A stretch of 64,000 bases of DNA, taken from the NCBI GenBank assembly GCA_001465025.1, contig LNDO01000079.1, positions 118,462 through 182,461 on the forward strand, in the 5' to 3' direction. Shown piece by piece: positions 44,396 to 54,861 of this stretch. The first letter of the stretch is position 1. Each line of letters starts with the position of its first letter. A model generated the notes under the pieces. That model was given only the letters and a program-made list of their open reading frames with translations. It was not told where the DNA came from and did not search any database. A program made the translations under genes and the position numbers. This stretch comes from Pseudomonas sp. Ga0074129 (lineage in GTDB: Bacteria; Pseudomonadota; Gammaproteobacteria; Pseudomonadales; Pseudomonadaceae).

Positions 44396-44645
44396 CGGGC
44401 TTGGCTCTACTGCCACAGGATTCACTCGCACTCAATTAACACTGTTGACGGTTAGGCACAGCCTAGGCGCACACCACTGGGCATAGCAGGCTGCGGCTGA
44501 TATCGACCTGCTTAAACATAACGCAGGTTAAGTGATTGATCAGCTTAGCCCCATAACCACAGGATTTTACGCACAAAACACGCAGCTACAGGCCTAAGCA
44601 CTGCATGCTGCGTGTCCCGATACTAGCCCGTCAACCGGACGCGCA

Positions 44646-45989
44646 TTAATTCAAGCTTGGCAAGCTTGCCTGAGATTTAACTTCGTCCAGCGGTGCAGCG
44701 GCCATTGGCGCAACTACACCATGCGCCTTGAGCAGAGAACCCGTGGTCGCCTTGATGCGGTATTGAGTGAACTGCTCAACAAAGCGCACCTCTTCAAGAC
44801 GGCGCGAAGCGGTAAACAATTCATTCTCACTGTCGAGCAGGTCGAGCAGCGTGCGGTCACCGAGGGTGAATTGCTTCTGGTAAGACTCACGCACGCGGGT
44901 GCTGTAATCAACATACTGCTGCGCAATCGGCAACTGCTGGCGGGCGTTGTCCATGGCGTTCCAGGCCAAGCCAAGCTCTTCGTTTAATACGCGCAGGGCG
45001 TTATTGCGAATATCCATGGCCTGATTGGTCTGGTAAGCCTTGGACTGCAAGTCTGCTTTATTGCTGCCACCGGCAAACAAGTTGTAGCGCATACGCAACA
45101 TGGCTTGCCATTCATTGCTGTGGCCACTGGTGCCGTCCAGGTTGTTGTCCATACCACGCGACAGTTCAGCATCAACACGCGGATAGAAACTTGACTTGGC
45201 CGCCTCGTATTGCTGTTCGGCCGCTTGAACATCCGACTCGGCCGAACTCAGCAACGGATTATTGACGAGCATTTCCTGTCGAGCGACCTGCAAAGTGTCC
45301 GGTAATTGCCCCAGCAGACTGGCAGGACGGATGAGCTGGCCAGGATCATTCCCCACCACACTGAAATAATTGACACGCGCATCCGCCAGATTGGTCTGCT
45401 CGGTGATCAAATTGTTGCGCGCCTGGGCCAAGCGGGCCTCAGCCTGGTCGAGGTCAGCAGTGCGGCTTACGCCACTCTGGCTACGCAGTGTGATCTGGTC
45501 ATAAATGCGCTCGTGGCTGGCCAGGTTATTCTCAGCCAAACGCACCAACTCCTGGCGAGTCAGCATATCCAAATACACCTGTGCGACCGTCAAAGCTGTG
45601 CGCTCCGCTGTACCCAGCAACTCATAGGCGCGCGCATTGACTGTTGCACGCTGACGACCTACTTCGCTGCGGGTGGCGAATCCATCAAAAACCATTTGCT
45701 GCAAGCGCAAGCTGGACTCGCCACGCGTCAAGGTTTCAGTGTTGTGCGTAAGGCCACGCGTACCGGGGCTATCAGTGCCTTCGCGGCCATAGCCGGCCAA
45801 TAGATCGACCTGCGGCAAGTAACCGCCTTTGGCTGCCTTCATCTGCTCCTCAACCGACAACCGTGCATGAATGCCGGCCTGGATCTCTGGATGCACCTCT
45901 AAAGCACTCTGCATCGCTTCATTTATAGTTTGACCATGGGCAGCCAACGAGACAGCCAAAGCAAGAGGAAACAGTGCTAGAAAACGCAT
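44646..45989 (-). CDS. lapE: TolC-family outer-membrane efflux protein LapE
   Basis: 447-residue outer-membrane factor with a signal peptide (MRFLALFPLALAVSLAAHGQ) and two TolC repeats; coiled-coil features include ARLAQARNNLITEQTNLADA and a TLLDLLDSENELFTASRRLE motif near the C-terminus. It forms the trimeric exit duct for LapA. Start at 45989 from the signal peptide and AGGAG upstream. First gene of the lapEBC operon. Confidence 0.92.
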   Translation of the reverse strand: MRFLALFPLALAVSLAAHGQTINEAMQSALEVHPEIQAGIHARLSVEEQMKAAKGGYLPQVDLLAGYGREGTDSPGTRGLTHNTETLTRGESSLRLQQMVFDGFATRSEVGRQRATVNARAYELLGTAERTALTVAQVYLDMLTRQELVRLAENNLASHERIYDQITLRSQSGVSRTADLDQAEARLAQARNNLITEQTNLADARVNYFSVVGNDPGQLIRPASLLGQLPDTLQVARQEMLVNNPLLSSAESDVQAAEQQYEAAKSSFYPRVDAELSRGMDNNLDGTSGHSNEWQAMLRMRYNLFAGGSNKADLQSKAYQTNQAMDIRNNALRVLNEELGLAWNAMDNARQQLPIAQQYVDYSTRVRESYQKQFTLGDRTLLDLLDSENELFTASRRLEEVRFVEQFTQYRIKATTGSLLKAHGVVAPMAAAPLDEVKSQASLPSLN

Positions 45990-46167
45990 GTAAATGAAGC
46001 TCCTTTCAGACGATCCAGAAACGTGGCGCAATTTAAGACGCAACGCGCTTGACGCAGGGTGGCACAGAATACATAAACAACTTACAAACGTGACAGCCAT
46101 CACAAAGCACAGCAGCCAATATCAAAGTGACATCAGCACGCGCATTGTTTATTATCGCGAACACTTG

Positions 46168-46181
46168 GTCAATAGTTTGGC
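46168..46181 (+). promoter_or_regulatory. Candidate FleQ-like site in the lapE-lapA divergent gap
   Basis: GTCAATAGTTTGGC matches 11 of 14 positions of the FleQ consensus GTCAATAAATTGAC. FleQ is a c-di-GMP-responsive regulator of lapA in P. putida. An inverted repeat GTAACGCCA / TGGCGTCAC lies at 46241-46269. The 322-bp gap holds no gene; these are the only features I can propose there. Confidence 0.35.
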
Positions 46182-46311
46182 ATATGGTTAATTCCATAGC
46201 GTTATAGCCAAAAAAGTGACGGCATAAATTTGTCAGCCTTGTAACGCCACAAACAACAAATGGCGTCACTATTACTCAACGATTTTACGCGCCTAGTTCG
46301 GAGCCCGATTT

Positions 46312-49300
46312 ATGAGCACTTTCATCGCCATTGTTAAAAGCCTTGTTGGTCAGGTTTTCGCCGTATCTTTGGACGGTATCAAGCGCCAGGTATTTGAAGG
46401 CGAGCGCCTGCTCAAAGGTGAGCAGATCCTGACCGGGCTGGGCGGTGAAGTCACGCTGGAACTGGCTGATGGTGAAATCGTAACCGTGGGGCAAAACAGC
46501 GGCTGGCAAGCAGCCCCTGACACCGAACAAACTGCATCAAATGAAAGCGCTCCAGACACCGATTTAGAACAAGCCCTCGCCGCCGGCTTCGACCCCACCA
46601 CCGATCTCGAAGCACCAGCTGCTGGCCCAAGCGCGGGTGGCAATACCGGTGGTGCGGCTGGTGGCGGTCATAGTTTTGTATTGCTGAATGAAACTGGCGA
46701 ACAACTGGATCCGACCATTGGTTTTGAGACGGCGGGGACGGGGTTTGGCGGGACGACGCAAACTGAACTCATTGGAGCAAACGAGCAGATAACCGTTAAC
46801 GCTCTTCCGGACACGACCTCGCCGATAGCCCCTAACGTTGTTCTTGCCATCGATAGTGGCGCCAATACAACTGACCTCATCACTAACAATGGCAACCTTA
46901 TTATTGGCAACACTGAGCCAGGAGCACTCGTTGAGTACAGCACCGATGGCGGTGCTACGTGGACCAACTCCTTCACTCCGATTGAGGGGGTTAATTCAGT
47001 ATTGGTTCGTCAGACTGACCCGTCAGGCAATGCATCACCCTCAGCATCTATTGTTTTTACGCTCGACACTCAAGTAATAGCTCCCACACTCACACTCAAT
47101 TCAGATAGTGGTACGCCTGGGGATCGGATTACTAACGATGGTACGTATAACGTCGGCGGCGCAGAGCCCGGCGCGGTTGTTGAGTTCAGTACTGACGGAG
47201 TTACATGGAGCCCCGCTGCACCGGTAGCAGTGGAAGGTAGCAACACCATTCAAGTGCGCCAGACTGACATAGCTGGCAACACTTCACCGACTTCAAGCCT
47301 CACTTTTATCCTAGACACTACTCCGCCCGTCATCACTGTCAACGCCCCAGATAACGTTAACGATGCAACACCCGCTATTAACGGCACCACAGATGCCGCA
47401 GACGGAAGTACGATTACCCTAACCATCACCCAAGGCTCGAACACGTTTACCTTCACCACCGTGGCTAACGGCGGCACATTCAGTGTTGATGTACCTTCTG
47501 CTCTAACTGACGGACCATACAATGTTACGGCCAGCGTGACCGATACAGCCGGAAATACCGGTAATGCCGCCGATAACGGAACCATCGACACCAGCGCGCC
47601 AAGCGTGCCGGTGGTCAACACCCAGATCACCAATGACACCACCCCGGTGATCACCGGTACCGCCACCCTGGCCGCCGGCGAGACCCTGACCGTGGTCGTC
47701 AATGGCGCCACCTACACCAATGTTGCGGTCGTCAACGGCGCCTGGAGCATCGACACCGGCTCGGCCGTGCCCGCTTCCGGCACCTTGGGCCAGTTCGTTA
47801 ATGGGCAGGCCTACGACGTCACCGCCACCGTGACCGATGCCGCCAGCAACACCGCCACCGACATCACCAATGGTGAAGTCACCATCGACACCACAGGCCC
47901 AAGCGTGGTCATCAGTACCATCGACAGCAATCTGTCGGCCGGTGAAACAACTACGCTGACCTTTACGTTCAACGAAGTGGTGACCGGTTTTACTGCAGGC
48001 GATATCGTCCCAACGGGCGGTACGATCAGCAATCTGGTTCAGTCGGCTGGCAATCCAGCTGTCTGGACAGCTACGTTCACCTCGACGGGGGGGGGCTCGC
48101 CGAGTGTCAGTCTGCCTGCAGGCAGCTATACCGATCTGGTAGGTAACGTAGGCAGTGCGGGCAGCCTGAGTCTCAATAGCGATCCGATAGCCATCAATGA
48201 CACCTATCTGATCTCCGGTTTGGTAGGTCAGTACTTTGGCTATAACGAAGGAACAAACGGGACCAACCTAACCAACCTGAGCCAGGTTGAAGCCTTTGCC
48301 AATGGCAATGCACCTTCTGCCACCTTTATCGCCACCAGCTTGAATTATGGCGGTTCGTTCAGCACTGGCTTGGGGGTTGGCACCAATTTGCAAGCCTTCC
48401 TCAACAGCGACGCCGGCAGCTTGTCGACTGATCCTGGTACTACTTCCGATGCCATTATCAAACTTAATGGCATCGTTAACCTTGCAGCCGGTACTTATCA
48501 GTTCCGTGTAACCGCTGATGATGGCTATAGCATCCGGATCAATGGCCAGACAGTTGCCGAGTTCAATGCCAACCAAGGGGCTACCCCCAGAGAGTCGCTG
48601 GCCTTCACCATTACACAAGGTGGAGCGCAACAGGTTGAGATTATTTACTGGGATCAAGGCGGTGCAGCACGTTTAAACGTTGAACTGCGCCCAGCAGGCG
48701 GTACCTACAGCGTATTGGGGGGAAGTTCGTTACAGCATGAAAACCCGGCGTTGGTGACCAACGAAGATCAAGCGCTGACTATCACTCCAGCCACACTACT
48801 GGGCAACGACAGCGACCCGGATGGCAACGCAATCAGCATTGTGAGCGTGCAAGGGGCGACTAATGGCACGGTCGCGTTGGTTGACGGTAATGTTCGATTC
48901 ACGCCAAGCGCTGACTACAACGGTCCCGCCACCTTTACTTATACGGTCAGTGACGGCCGTGGTGGACTTTCTACAGCCACTGTAACGCTTGGCATTAAGG
49001 CGGTGAACGATGCGCCAGTGGCGGTTGTCGATAACATTACGACCAATGAAGACACGGGTATCACCATAAACGTGTTAACCAATGATCGCGATGTTGACGG
49101 CGATAGCCTGAGCGTTACCAGTGCTACAACCAGCAACGGCACTGTTGTGATCAATGACAACACCTTGATTTTTACCCCTGCCATCAATTTCAGTGGTACA
49201 GCGCAGATCCAGTACAGCATCAGTGATGGTAAAGGCGGCACTTCGAATGCCCAAGTTAACGTGACGGTCGCACCACAGGCTGATGCTCCGCTGATTTCTC

Positions 49301-50832
49301 CTGTGGCCAATATATTTGTGCTGAACCCTGGTGCTACGGTTATCTCAACGGGTAACACTGACACCCCAGTCAATACGGTGGCAATTGACGTTGGAGAGGG
49401 TATCTCGCAAGCCAACTTGGAATCAGAACTTGGCCTGACTGCAGGCTTTCTTGATGACCGTTTTGACCCCGCGGGCACACAGGTCAATGACCCTGGTTTC
49501 GTTAACGTACAGGACGGGAAAGTCACTTACGCCAACTACAGTTTGACCAGTGGTACAACTGTTAACTGGAGCTATTCCTTCTCTAATGGCGAGAACGAAA
49601 GCGGGGAAGTATCTAGCGGCTTTAACGACTTAGTCGTGTTGATCGTGACCGATCCTTCAGGGGCTCGAAATGCCTTCTTGGTGGACTCTTCGGAATCGAA
49701 GTTCCCAGCTTTCACCAGTAACGGTACCTTTAATTACACCGCTACCCAGACCGGTAACTACAGCTTCAGCTGGTTGGTACTTAATGGCGGTGACAGGATC
49801 AAAGACTCATCTCTGTCTTTAACAAATACCTCTTTCACTCAGAGTGGTAACGCCACGCTTTACGGCGCACCTATAGCCCTGTCTCTCGCAGCCCAACTGG
49901 CCGATCGGGACGGATCTGAATCATTAAACTTGGTGCTGTCAGGACTGCCGACTGGCGCAGCCTTGAGCGCTGGCACTAACAATGGTAACGGCAGTTGGAC
50001 CTTAACCGCTGGCGACCTGAGCAACCTGCACCTGCTTCCGCCTGCTGGCTTCACCGGTACGCTCAACCTCACACTGACGGGGACTGCCACAGAAACAGCA
50101 ATCAACCAGACGGCCAGCAGTTCGCAGTCGTTCAGTGTCACCATCAACGCGACCAGCAATACACTCACCAACGCCACTGTTGCAGACAACACGCTTACCG
50201 GTACAACAGGTAATGACCTCATACGTGGGTATAACGGCAATGACACCCTTAGCGGTGATGGCGGTAATGACCTGATTTACGGGGGTAGTGGTAACGACAC
50301 GCTCAACGGCGATGCTGGTAACGATCATCTGTATGGTGGGATTGGCAACGACACCCTCAATGGAGGGATTGGTATCGACTTCCTCAACGGCGAAACCGGC
50401 AACGATATTCTCAATGGTGGTGCAGGCGATGACATCCTGCGGGGTGGTCTCGGTAACGATACTCTGAATGGGGGTGCTGATCGGGATCTCTTTGTATGGC
50501 AGCGGGGCGACCTGAACACGTCTGGCGGTAGGGATGTCATTCAAGACCTAAACCCCACTCAAGGCGACCGCATTGATCTGAGTGATCTGCTACAAGGTGA
50601 AAACGACGGCAACATCCTCAACTACCTGCGTGTGGATACCACCACCTCCACGCTGTTGGTGAGCACCACGGGCGGGCTCAACGATACTGGCAGCAATGCT
50701 GATGTAACCATCGAATTGGACAACGGCAGCGGCGGTAACTTCAATATCAACCCAAACAACCTCAGCCAGGCTGACTTGGTTAACTCGTTGATAGCCGGTG
50801 CTGATCCGCTGATCAAAATCGACCATAGCTGA
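46312..50832 (+). CDS. lapA: LapA-type giant biofilm adhesin (compact form), RTX C-terminus
   Basis: 1506-residue surface adhesin. Residues 1-110 form the LapA retention module ([20 protein letters not shown]) that plugs LapE, with a LapG-type cleavage motif PAAG at 102-105. Then come five or so Ig-like repeats (about 165-640), a PA14 carbohydrate-binding-like domain (about 640-800, [20 protein letters not shown]), cadherin-like repeats (about 820-990), and C-terminal RTX nonapeptides ([20 protein letters not shown]) with a type I secretion signal. GGAG precedes the ATG. Much shorter than P. fluorescens LapA (about 5000). A G9 tract lies at 48087-48095. Confidence 0.93.
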   Translation: MSTFIAIVKSLVGQVFAVSLDGIKRQVFEGERLLKGEQILTGLGGEVTLELADGEIVTVGQNSGWQAAPDTEQTASNESAPDTDLEQALAAGFDPTTDLEAPAAGPSAGGNTGGAAGGGHSFVLLNETGEQLDPTIGFETAGTGFGGTTQTELIGANEQITVNALPDTTSPIAPNVVLAIDSGANTTDLITNNGNLIIGNTEPGALVEYSTDGGATWTNSFTPIEGVNSVLVRQTDPSGNASPSASIVFTLDTQVIAPTLTLNSDSGTPGDRITNDGTYNVGGAEPGAVVEFSTDGVTWSPAAPVAVEGSNTIQVRQTDIAGNTSPTSSLTFILDTTPPVITVNAPDNVNDATPAINGTTDAADGSTITLTITQGSNTFTFTTVANGGTFSVDVPSALTDGPYNVTASVTDTAGNTGNAADNGTIDTSAPSVPVVNTQITNDTTPVITGTATLAAGETLTVVVNGATYTNVAVVNGAWSIDTGSAVPASGTLGQFVNGQAYDVTATVTDAASNTATDITNGEVTIDTTGPSVVISTIDSNLSAGETTTLTFTFNEVVTGFTAGDIVPTGGTISNLVQSAGNPAVWTATFTSTGGGSPSVSLPAGSYTDLVGNVGSAGSLSLNSDPIAINDTYLISGLVGQYFGYNEGTNGTNLTNLSQVEAFANGNAPSATFIATSLNYGGSFSTGLGVGTNLQAFLNSDAGSLSTDPGTTSDAIIKLNGIVNLAAGTYQFRVTADDGYSIRINGQTVAEFNANQGATPRESLAFTITQGGAQQVEIIYWDQGGAARLNVELRPAGGTYSVLGGSSLQHENPALVTNEDQALTITPATLLGNDSDPDGNAISIVSVQGATNGTVALVDGNVRFTPSADYNGPATFTYTVSDGRGGLSTATVTLGIKAVNDAPVAVVDNITTNEDTGITINVLTNDRDVDGDSLSVTSATTSNGTVVINDNTLIFTPAINFSGTAQIQYSISDGKGGTSNAQVNVTVAPQADAPLISPVANIFVLNPGATVISTGNTDTPVNTVAIDVGEGISQANLESELGLTAGFLDDRFDPAGTQVNDPGFVNVQDGKVTYANYSLTSGTTVNWSYSFSNGENESGEVSSGFNDLVVLIVTDPSGARNAFLVDSSESKFPAFTSNGTFNYTATQTGNYSFSWLVLNGGDRIKDSSLSLTNTSFTQSGNATLYGAPIALSLAAQLADRDGSESLNLVLSGLPTGAALSAGTNNGNGSWTLTAGDLSNLHLLPPAGFTGTLNLTLTGTATETAINQTASSSQSFSVTINATSNTLTNATVADNTLTGTTGNDLIRGYNGNDTLSGDGGNDLIYGGSGNDTLNGDAGNDHLYGGIGNDTLNGGIGIDFLNGETGNDILNGGAGDDILRGGLGNDTLNGGADRDLFVWQRGDLNTSGGRDVIQDLNPTQGDRIDLSDLLQGENDGNILNYLRVDTTTSTLLVSTTGGLNDTGSNADVTIELDNGSGGNFNINPNNLSQADLVNSLIAGADPLIKIDHS

Positions 50833-50841
50833 TACCAACCA

Positions 50842-50865
50842 CCCCGCTACCATGAGGTAGCGGGG
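50842..50865 (+). terminator. Terminator after lapA
   Basis: CCCCGCTACC and GGTAGCGGGG form a perfect 10-bp stem with an ATGA loop, followed by TTGTTTG, 10 bp after the lapA stop codon. Confidence 0.85.
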
Positions 50866-50900
50866 TTGTTTGGGGTGGCCACAGAGGCAAGGAGCGGTAG

Positions 50901-51239
50901 ATGTTGTATGTAAAACGAGATGCCTGGGGTAACCTGCAACAGGTGGAGGCCGCCCCGTTTGAGGGGATGGACGATGAACTGCTGGCCGATAGCCAGGAGG
51001 CTCAGGCGTGGTTTGCCAATCAGTCGGTCGAAAGCAGCCTGCTCAAGCTCAAGCAGAGCGACCTGGACATGATCCGGGTGCTGGAAGACTTGATTACCGT
51101 GCTGATTCGCAAGGGTGTGGTGCGCATTACTGATTTGCCGGAAGCGGCGCAAAGCAAGCTGGTCGGCCGCAGCAAGGCGCGCGATGCGTTGGGTGGGCTG
51201 CATCGATTGATCAACGACGACGAGTCGGGGCTGATCTAA
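50901..51239 (+). CDS. Small conserved soluble protein downstream of lapA
   Basis: 112 residues, no signal or membrane segment, mostly helical and acidic (FEGMDDELLADSQEAQAWFA, LEDLITVLIRKGVVRITDLP, LINDDESGLI). It resembles Pseudomonas proteins labelled tryptophan synthase beta-like, a label that is surely wrong since no PLP site or enzyme domain fits in this length. AAGGAG lies upstream of the ATG (GCAAGGAGCGGTAG). A terminator separates it from lapA, so it has its own promoter or relies on read-through. Function unknown. Confidence 0.75.
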   Translation: MLYVKRDAWGNLQQVEAAPFEGMDDELLADSQEAQAWFANQSVESSLLKLKQSDLDMIRVLEDLITVLIRKGVVRITDLPEAAQSKLVGRSKARDALGGLHRLINDDESGLI

Positions 51240-51295
51240 GTATTCTGCCGCCTTGCACGCGGGATCAGGAATATTGGTCGGCTTATCGATCGCGC

Positions 51296-51470
51296 CCCGG
51301 ATTACGTTGGCGCTAATCCAGACTACAGACTGCCACCCTGCACACAGGATGAGACCGTTCATTTTGTGAGCACGCCCACTCCCAGGGGCTGGGAGTTCGG
51401 ATTAAATCCGGAATCATTCTGTCAGCAGAGCCATCGCAACCCGGATTACGCTGCGCTAATCCAGGCTACG
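51296..51470. repeat. Cluster of three CCGGATTACG/TAATCC palindromes
   Basis: CCCCGGATTACGTTGGCGCT AATCC (51296-), TTCGGATTAAATCCGGAA (51396-51413) and ACCCGGATTACGCTGCGCTA ATCC (51439-) are three short palindromes related to family C, in the 337-bp gap between the small gene and lapD. Nothing else but the fragment at 51480 is seen there. Confidence 0.75.
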
Positions 51471-51479
51471 GTCTACGAC

Positions 51480-51525
51480 ATGATCAACGACGACGAATCG
51501 AAGCTGGTCGGACTTTGCGATGCGT
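51480..51525 (+). pseudogene. Fragment resembling the 3' end of the gene at 50901
   Basis: ATGATCAACGACGACGAATC G is nearly identical to the last codons of the upstream gene (TTGATCAACGACGACGAGTC G), but it is followed by AAGCTGGTCGG, which in the gene lies about 60 bp before that point. The order is therefore permuted, as after a tandem duplication and deletion. It follows directly after the palindrome cluster. Confidence 0.6.
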
Positions 51526-51576
51526 CACGCTCAAACAACTCGCGAGCAGTCACGCACCTACTACAAAAATCTGCTG

Positions 51577-53511
51577 TTAACGCCAAGGGGCTGGTTCGCC
51601 AAACAAGCGACCTTGAACGCCGCTAATACCCATTGAACGCAACACTTGGCATTCGCCTTCGGTTTCCACACGCTCGGCAATCAGCGGCAGGTCGATGCTG
51701 TTGGCCGCGCGTTGCATGGCTTCGATAAACAGGCGTTTGTCGTTTTCCTGATCGATGCCGCGGATGTAGCTGCCATCGACCTTGAGGTAGCCAAGGCCAA
51801 GCTTGGCGAGGTTACCGATCATGCTGAAGCGTCCGCCAAAATGCTGCAGGCCCAGGCCGAAACCCAGTGTGCGCAGGCGTTGGGTCAGGTTTTCCAGCGC
51901 GGCTTGATCCGGCAGTTGGTCTTCATCCAGCTCCAAGGTGAGATAGGCGCTGAGGGCGCGATGGTTCTGCAACTGGGCATACAAACCAGCCAGCGCCTGG
52001 GGTTCGCGAATACAGCTGCCAGAGAGGCTGAGGGCCACCTTCATGGGTTGCTGCTGCAGGTTTTTCAGGACCAACTCAAGCATCACGGCGTCCAGTCTGG
52101 CGGCCCAGCCAAAGCGCTCCAGCCAAGGCAGGAAACGCCCGGCGGGGATCACCACGCCTTGCTCATCCAGCACCCGCGCCAGCACTTTATGGTGCAGCAC
52201 GCACGCTGGATCAGCAGTGGCCACCACAGGCTGGAAGTACAACTGAATACGCCCCTGTTCCAGGGCTTGATCAAGCAAACGGTACCAGCCCTGCCCTTCA
52301 TCCACCGAGGCTGACTGATCTGTCAGTTCACTGAAGGCCCAGCTCGGCTGCGCTTGGCTGGCGGCCTGCGTCAGGGCGCTGTCGAGGGTGCGATACAGTT
52401 CGTCTTCAGCATCGCCTGGGGCAAAGCGGGTCAGGCCCATGTAGGCGACCGGCGTGCAATCGCTGGCTCCGGTTTGTTGCAGACTATGCAGCATCTGCTC
52501 CAGTTGCTCGGCCAATTGCTGCGCCTCTTGACGCTCAACGCCCGGCGCAAGCAGGGCAAATTCACCGCCGCGGTTGCGCGCCAGAATGAAACGGCCCCGA
52601 CTGAGTTGTTGCAGTTGCTCGGCAATGCCTACCAATAACTGATCGGTGCGTGGCCCGCCCAAACGTTGGTTGAGGCCGCTCAGGTCGTTCACGCGCAGCA
52701 GCAGCAAGTAACCGCTGCAGGCCTGCTCTTCAACATTAAGGCGGGCATGCAGTTGTGAATCAAAATAGCGGCGGTTGGCCAAGCCGGTCAGGCTGTCCTG
52801 ATAGGCCTCGGCGCGCAGCACTTCACTGCGTGCGGCTTCTTCGGCGAACAAGGCTTTGAGTTTGCCGACCATCTGGTTCATGGCGTTGACCACACGGCGA
52901 AACTCCGGGGTTTTCGGCAATTCAGGCAGGCTGAGAAACTCGCGCCGGGCGATGGCATTGGATTGCTCGACCATGTAGTCCAGCGGGCGCAGTTGGCGCT
53001 TGAGAAGCAAGCCGCCCAAGGCGATGCAGAGCACGCCGGTCAGGGTCAGCCAGAGCAGATTGCCCAGGGTGCTTTGCCACAGTTTACCGACCGCAAACAA
53101 CGGATGACTCACCACCTGCACGTGCGCAGCCTGGCGCCAGCCATCGCTGACAATCGCATCGCCCTGCGCCGGAGCCAGATTGACCAGACGGGCAAACCAT
53201 TGCGGGGCTTCACCACTGACCGGGACACCCGTGCGTTCGACCAGCAGCGCGCCAGTGGCCGGATCGCTGACGCGGATGCTCTCGAAATAACCGCTGTCGA
53301 AAATTGAGCTGACCATCAATTCAATCATCGCCGTGTCATTCACGTGCGGGCCGAGCGATAAGCCCAAGGCGGTGGCAGTGTCCTGCGCATGGGCGCGCAG
53401 TTGATTGACCTGCTGCTCGCGCGAGCTCTCAACGCTGACCAGAAAGCTGCCGGTGAAATTCACCAGCATCAGCACGCAGATGGCAATAAACAGCTGCTTG
53501 AACAATGACAT
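51577..53511 (-). CDS. lapD: Inside-out c-di-GMP receptor LapD (degenerate GGDEF-EAL)
   Basis: 644 residues: transmembrane helix near 5-25, periplasmic output domain (to about residue 150) with the LapD pattern HPLFAVGKLWQSTLGNLLWL, second helix, HAMP, a degenerate GGDEF (RNRGGEFALL) and a degenerate EAL in which the EAL triad reads KVL (HHKVLARVLDEQG), as in P. fluorescens LapD. It binds but does not make or break c-di-GMP; when bound it sequesters the protease LapG and retains LapA. ATG at 53511 follows GGAG. No lapG gene is adjacent. Confidence 0.95.
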   Translation of the reverse strand: MSLFKQLFIAICVLMLVNFTGSFLVSVESSREQQVNQLRAHAQDTATALGLSLGPHVNDTAMIELMVSSIFDSGYFESIRVSDPATGALLVERTGVPVSGEAPQWFARLVNLAPAQGDAIVSDGWRQAAHVQVVSHPLFAVGKLWQSTLGNLLWLTLTGVLCIALGGLLLKRQLRPLDYMVEQSNAIARREFLSLPELPKTPEFRRVVNAMNQMVGKLKALFAEEAARSEVLRAEAYQDSLTGLANRRYFDSQLHARLNVEEQACSGYLLLLRVNDLSGLNQRLGGPRTDQLLVGIAEQLQQLSRGRFILARNRGGEFALLAPGVERQEAQQLAEQLEQMLHSLQQTGASDCTPVAYMGLTRFAPGDAEDELYRTLDSALTQAASQAQPSWAFSELTDQSASVDEGQGWYRLLDQALEQGRIQLYFQPVVATADPACVLHHKVLARVLDEQGVVIPAGRFLPWLERFGWAARLDAVMLELVLKNLQQQPMKVALSLSGSCIREPQALAGLYAQLQNHRALSAYLTLELDEDQLPDQAALENLTQRLRTLGFGLGLQHFGGRFSMIGNLAKLGLGYLKVDGSYIRGIDQENDKRLFIEAMQRAANSIDLPLIAERVETEGECQVLRSMGISGVQGRLFGEPAPWR

Positions 53512-53703
53512 CAAGGGCTCCTAACGAATGCAGCGAGGCAACTCGGCGCGCATTTTCCCACACAAACAGCATTGGCACCTGCATCGGATTTATATCCGGA
53601 GGCATAACCGTGCCAGTCGGTACTCTTAACACATAGGGTTTATCATGGCGGCACTCGGCATCGCCCGCCACTGATGTTCTGCCCTACACCAGCTGACGAC
53701 GAA

Positions 53704-54426
53704 ATGTCCTCCGCTTCTCAGTCGCGCACCGCACTTTACGGCGCGGACACACGCTTCACTCACACGCCTATTCGTGGAGATCAATTGGTGCTCGAACAAT
53801 TTTTGCTGCTCTTCCGCTTGCGCCTCCTGTTTGCAGCCAGCGTGTTGCTGGTGATGGTCATGGGCTGGCCACACCCGCCGTTGTGGCTGCAATGGACCGC
53901 CCTGCTGCTGGTGGTGGTCACGGCCATCAACACCCTGCGGCATAAGCACATGTTCCTCGGTCTGGTGCTGATTCTAGGCTTTACCAACATGGCGCTATTG
54001 GGGCTTGAGCAGCTGGTCGAACTGCCGGCCAATCTCACCAATGGCATTGGGCTGTTCGTGTTTTATGTGGCCATGGTCGCGTCCCTGTTTCACCGCGTCA
54101 CCCACGAGCGCCCGGTCACGGGCGAGCTGATTTACGGCCTGCTGGCGTTTTATCTGCTGCTGGCCTTGGCCTTCGCCATGGCCTACCAGATGGTCAACAG
54201 CCTGGTGGTGGATGCTTTTTGGAGCAGCCACGGCGATTTGCAGTTGGATGATTTCGTCTACTACAGCCTGGTCACGCTCACCACCGTCGGCTATGGCGAT
54301 ATTCACGCGCTGGCCCCGGCGGCACGCTTGCTGGCCGGCGCAGAAGCGGTCGCAGGGGTGATGTTTATCGCCATCGCCGTGGCACGCAGCCTGATGCTGA
54401 TCAATGATCGCGGCACGGACGTCTAA
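53704..54426 (+). CDS. Two-pore-domain-like potassium channel family protein (Ion_trans_2)
   Basis: 240 residues: about five or six hydrophobic segments and a C-terminal pore module with the K+ selectivity filter TLTTVGYGDIHALAP, between FVYYSLV and MFIAIAVARSLMLI. Likely a prokaryotic K+ or cation channel of the inner membrane. The start is uncertain (53704 or 53674). In many Pseudomonas lapG occupies this side of lapD; here the channel gene diverges from lapD instead. Confidence 0.85.
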   Translation: MSSASQSRTALYGADTRFTHTPIRGDQLVLEQFLLLFRLRLLFAASVLLVMVMGWPHPPLWLQWTALLLVVVTAINTLRHKHMFLGLVLILGFTNMALLGLEQLVELPANLTNGIGLFVFYVAMVASLFHRVTHERPVTGELIYGLLAFYLLLALAFAMAYQMVNSLVVDAFWSSHGDLQLDDFVYYSLVTLTTVGYGDIHALAPAARLLAGAEAVAGVMFIAIAVARSLMLINDRGTDV

Positions 54427-54428
54427 AC

Positions 54429-54450
54429 GTCGGGCGTTGGGTCGCCCGAC
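54429..54450 (+). terminator. Hairpin after the ion channel gene
   Basis: GTCGGGCG (54429-54436) and CGCCCGAC (54443-54450) form an 8-bp stem 3 bp after the stop. No T-run follows; may serve the convergent DUF1145 gene as well. Confidence 0.5.
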
Positions 54451-54476
54451 CGGGGGTCGCTAAACGCAATGTGCGC

Positions 54477-54728
54477 CTAACGCTTGGGAATGCTCTGCAG
54501 GTGCAGCATGCCGAACAGCATGACCTGCGCGCGATCCAACCACACGTTCGGGCGCTGCTGCAGGCGTTGTTTGAACAGCAGTAACTCGCCTACATGCGCC
54601 AGCAAAATGCCGATGGCGGCCAGGTTGACTGGCCAATACCAGACCTCTCCCAGCGGGATAAACAGGTTGGCCAACGCCAGCAGCCAGAACAGCGCCAGCG
54701 CGCCTTTGGCAAAACTCAACAGATGCAT
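54477..54728 (-). CDS. DUF1145 small membrane protein
   Basis: 83 residues with three short hydrophobic helices (ALALFWLLALANLFIPL; YWPVNLAAIGILLAHVGELL; AQVMLFGMLHLQSI). Fits the DUF1145 family, whose function is unknown; HVGELLLF is a conserved stretch. The ATG at 54728 starts the first helix. Single gene, 133 bp from the next. Confidence 0.75.
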   Translation of the reverse strand: MHLLSFAKGALALFWLLALANLFIPLGEVWYWPVNLAAIGILLAHVGELLLFKQRLQQRPNVWLDRAQVMLFGMLHLQSIPKR

Positions 54729-54861
54729 GTTTCACAATCCTCGGTTCAGGGAGGCTTGAGTATGCAATGCATGCCAAGACGCGCCTGCCGATCTTTGGTT
54801 GAGGCGCACAGAGGATGATTAGGTCAGCGGGCGGTCGCACTACTCGCCCGCTGACCATCGA

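Noticed and set aside
50901-51239. Tryptophan synthase beta subunit
   Set aside because: Only 112 residues, no PLP-binding Lys motif; a misleading label seen for this family.
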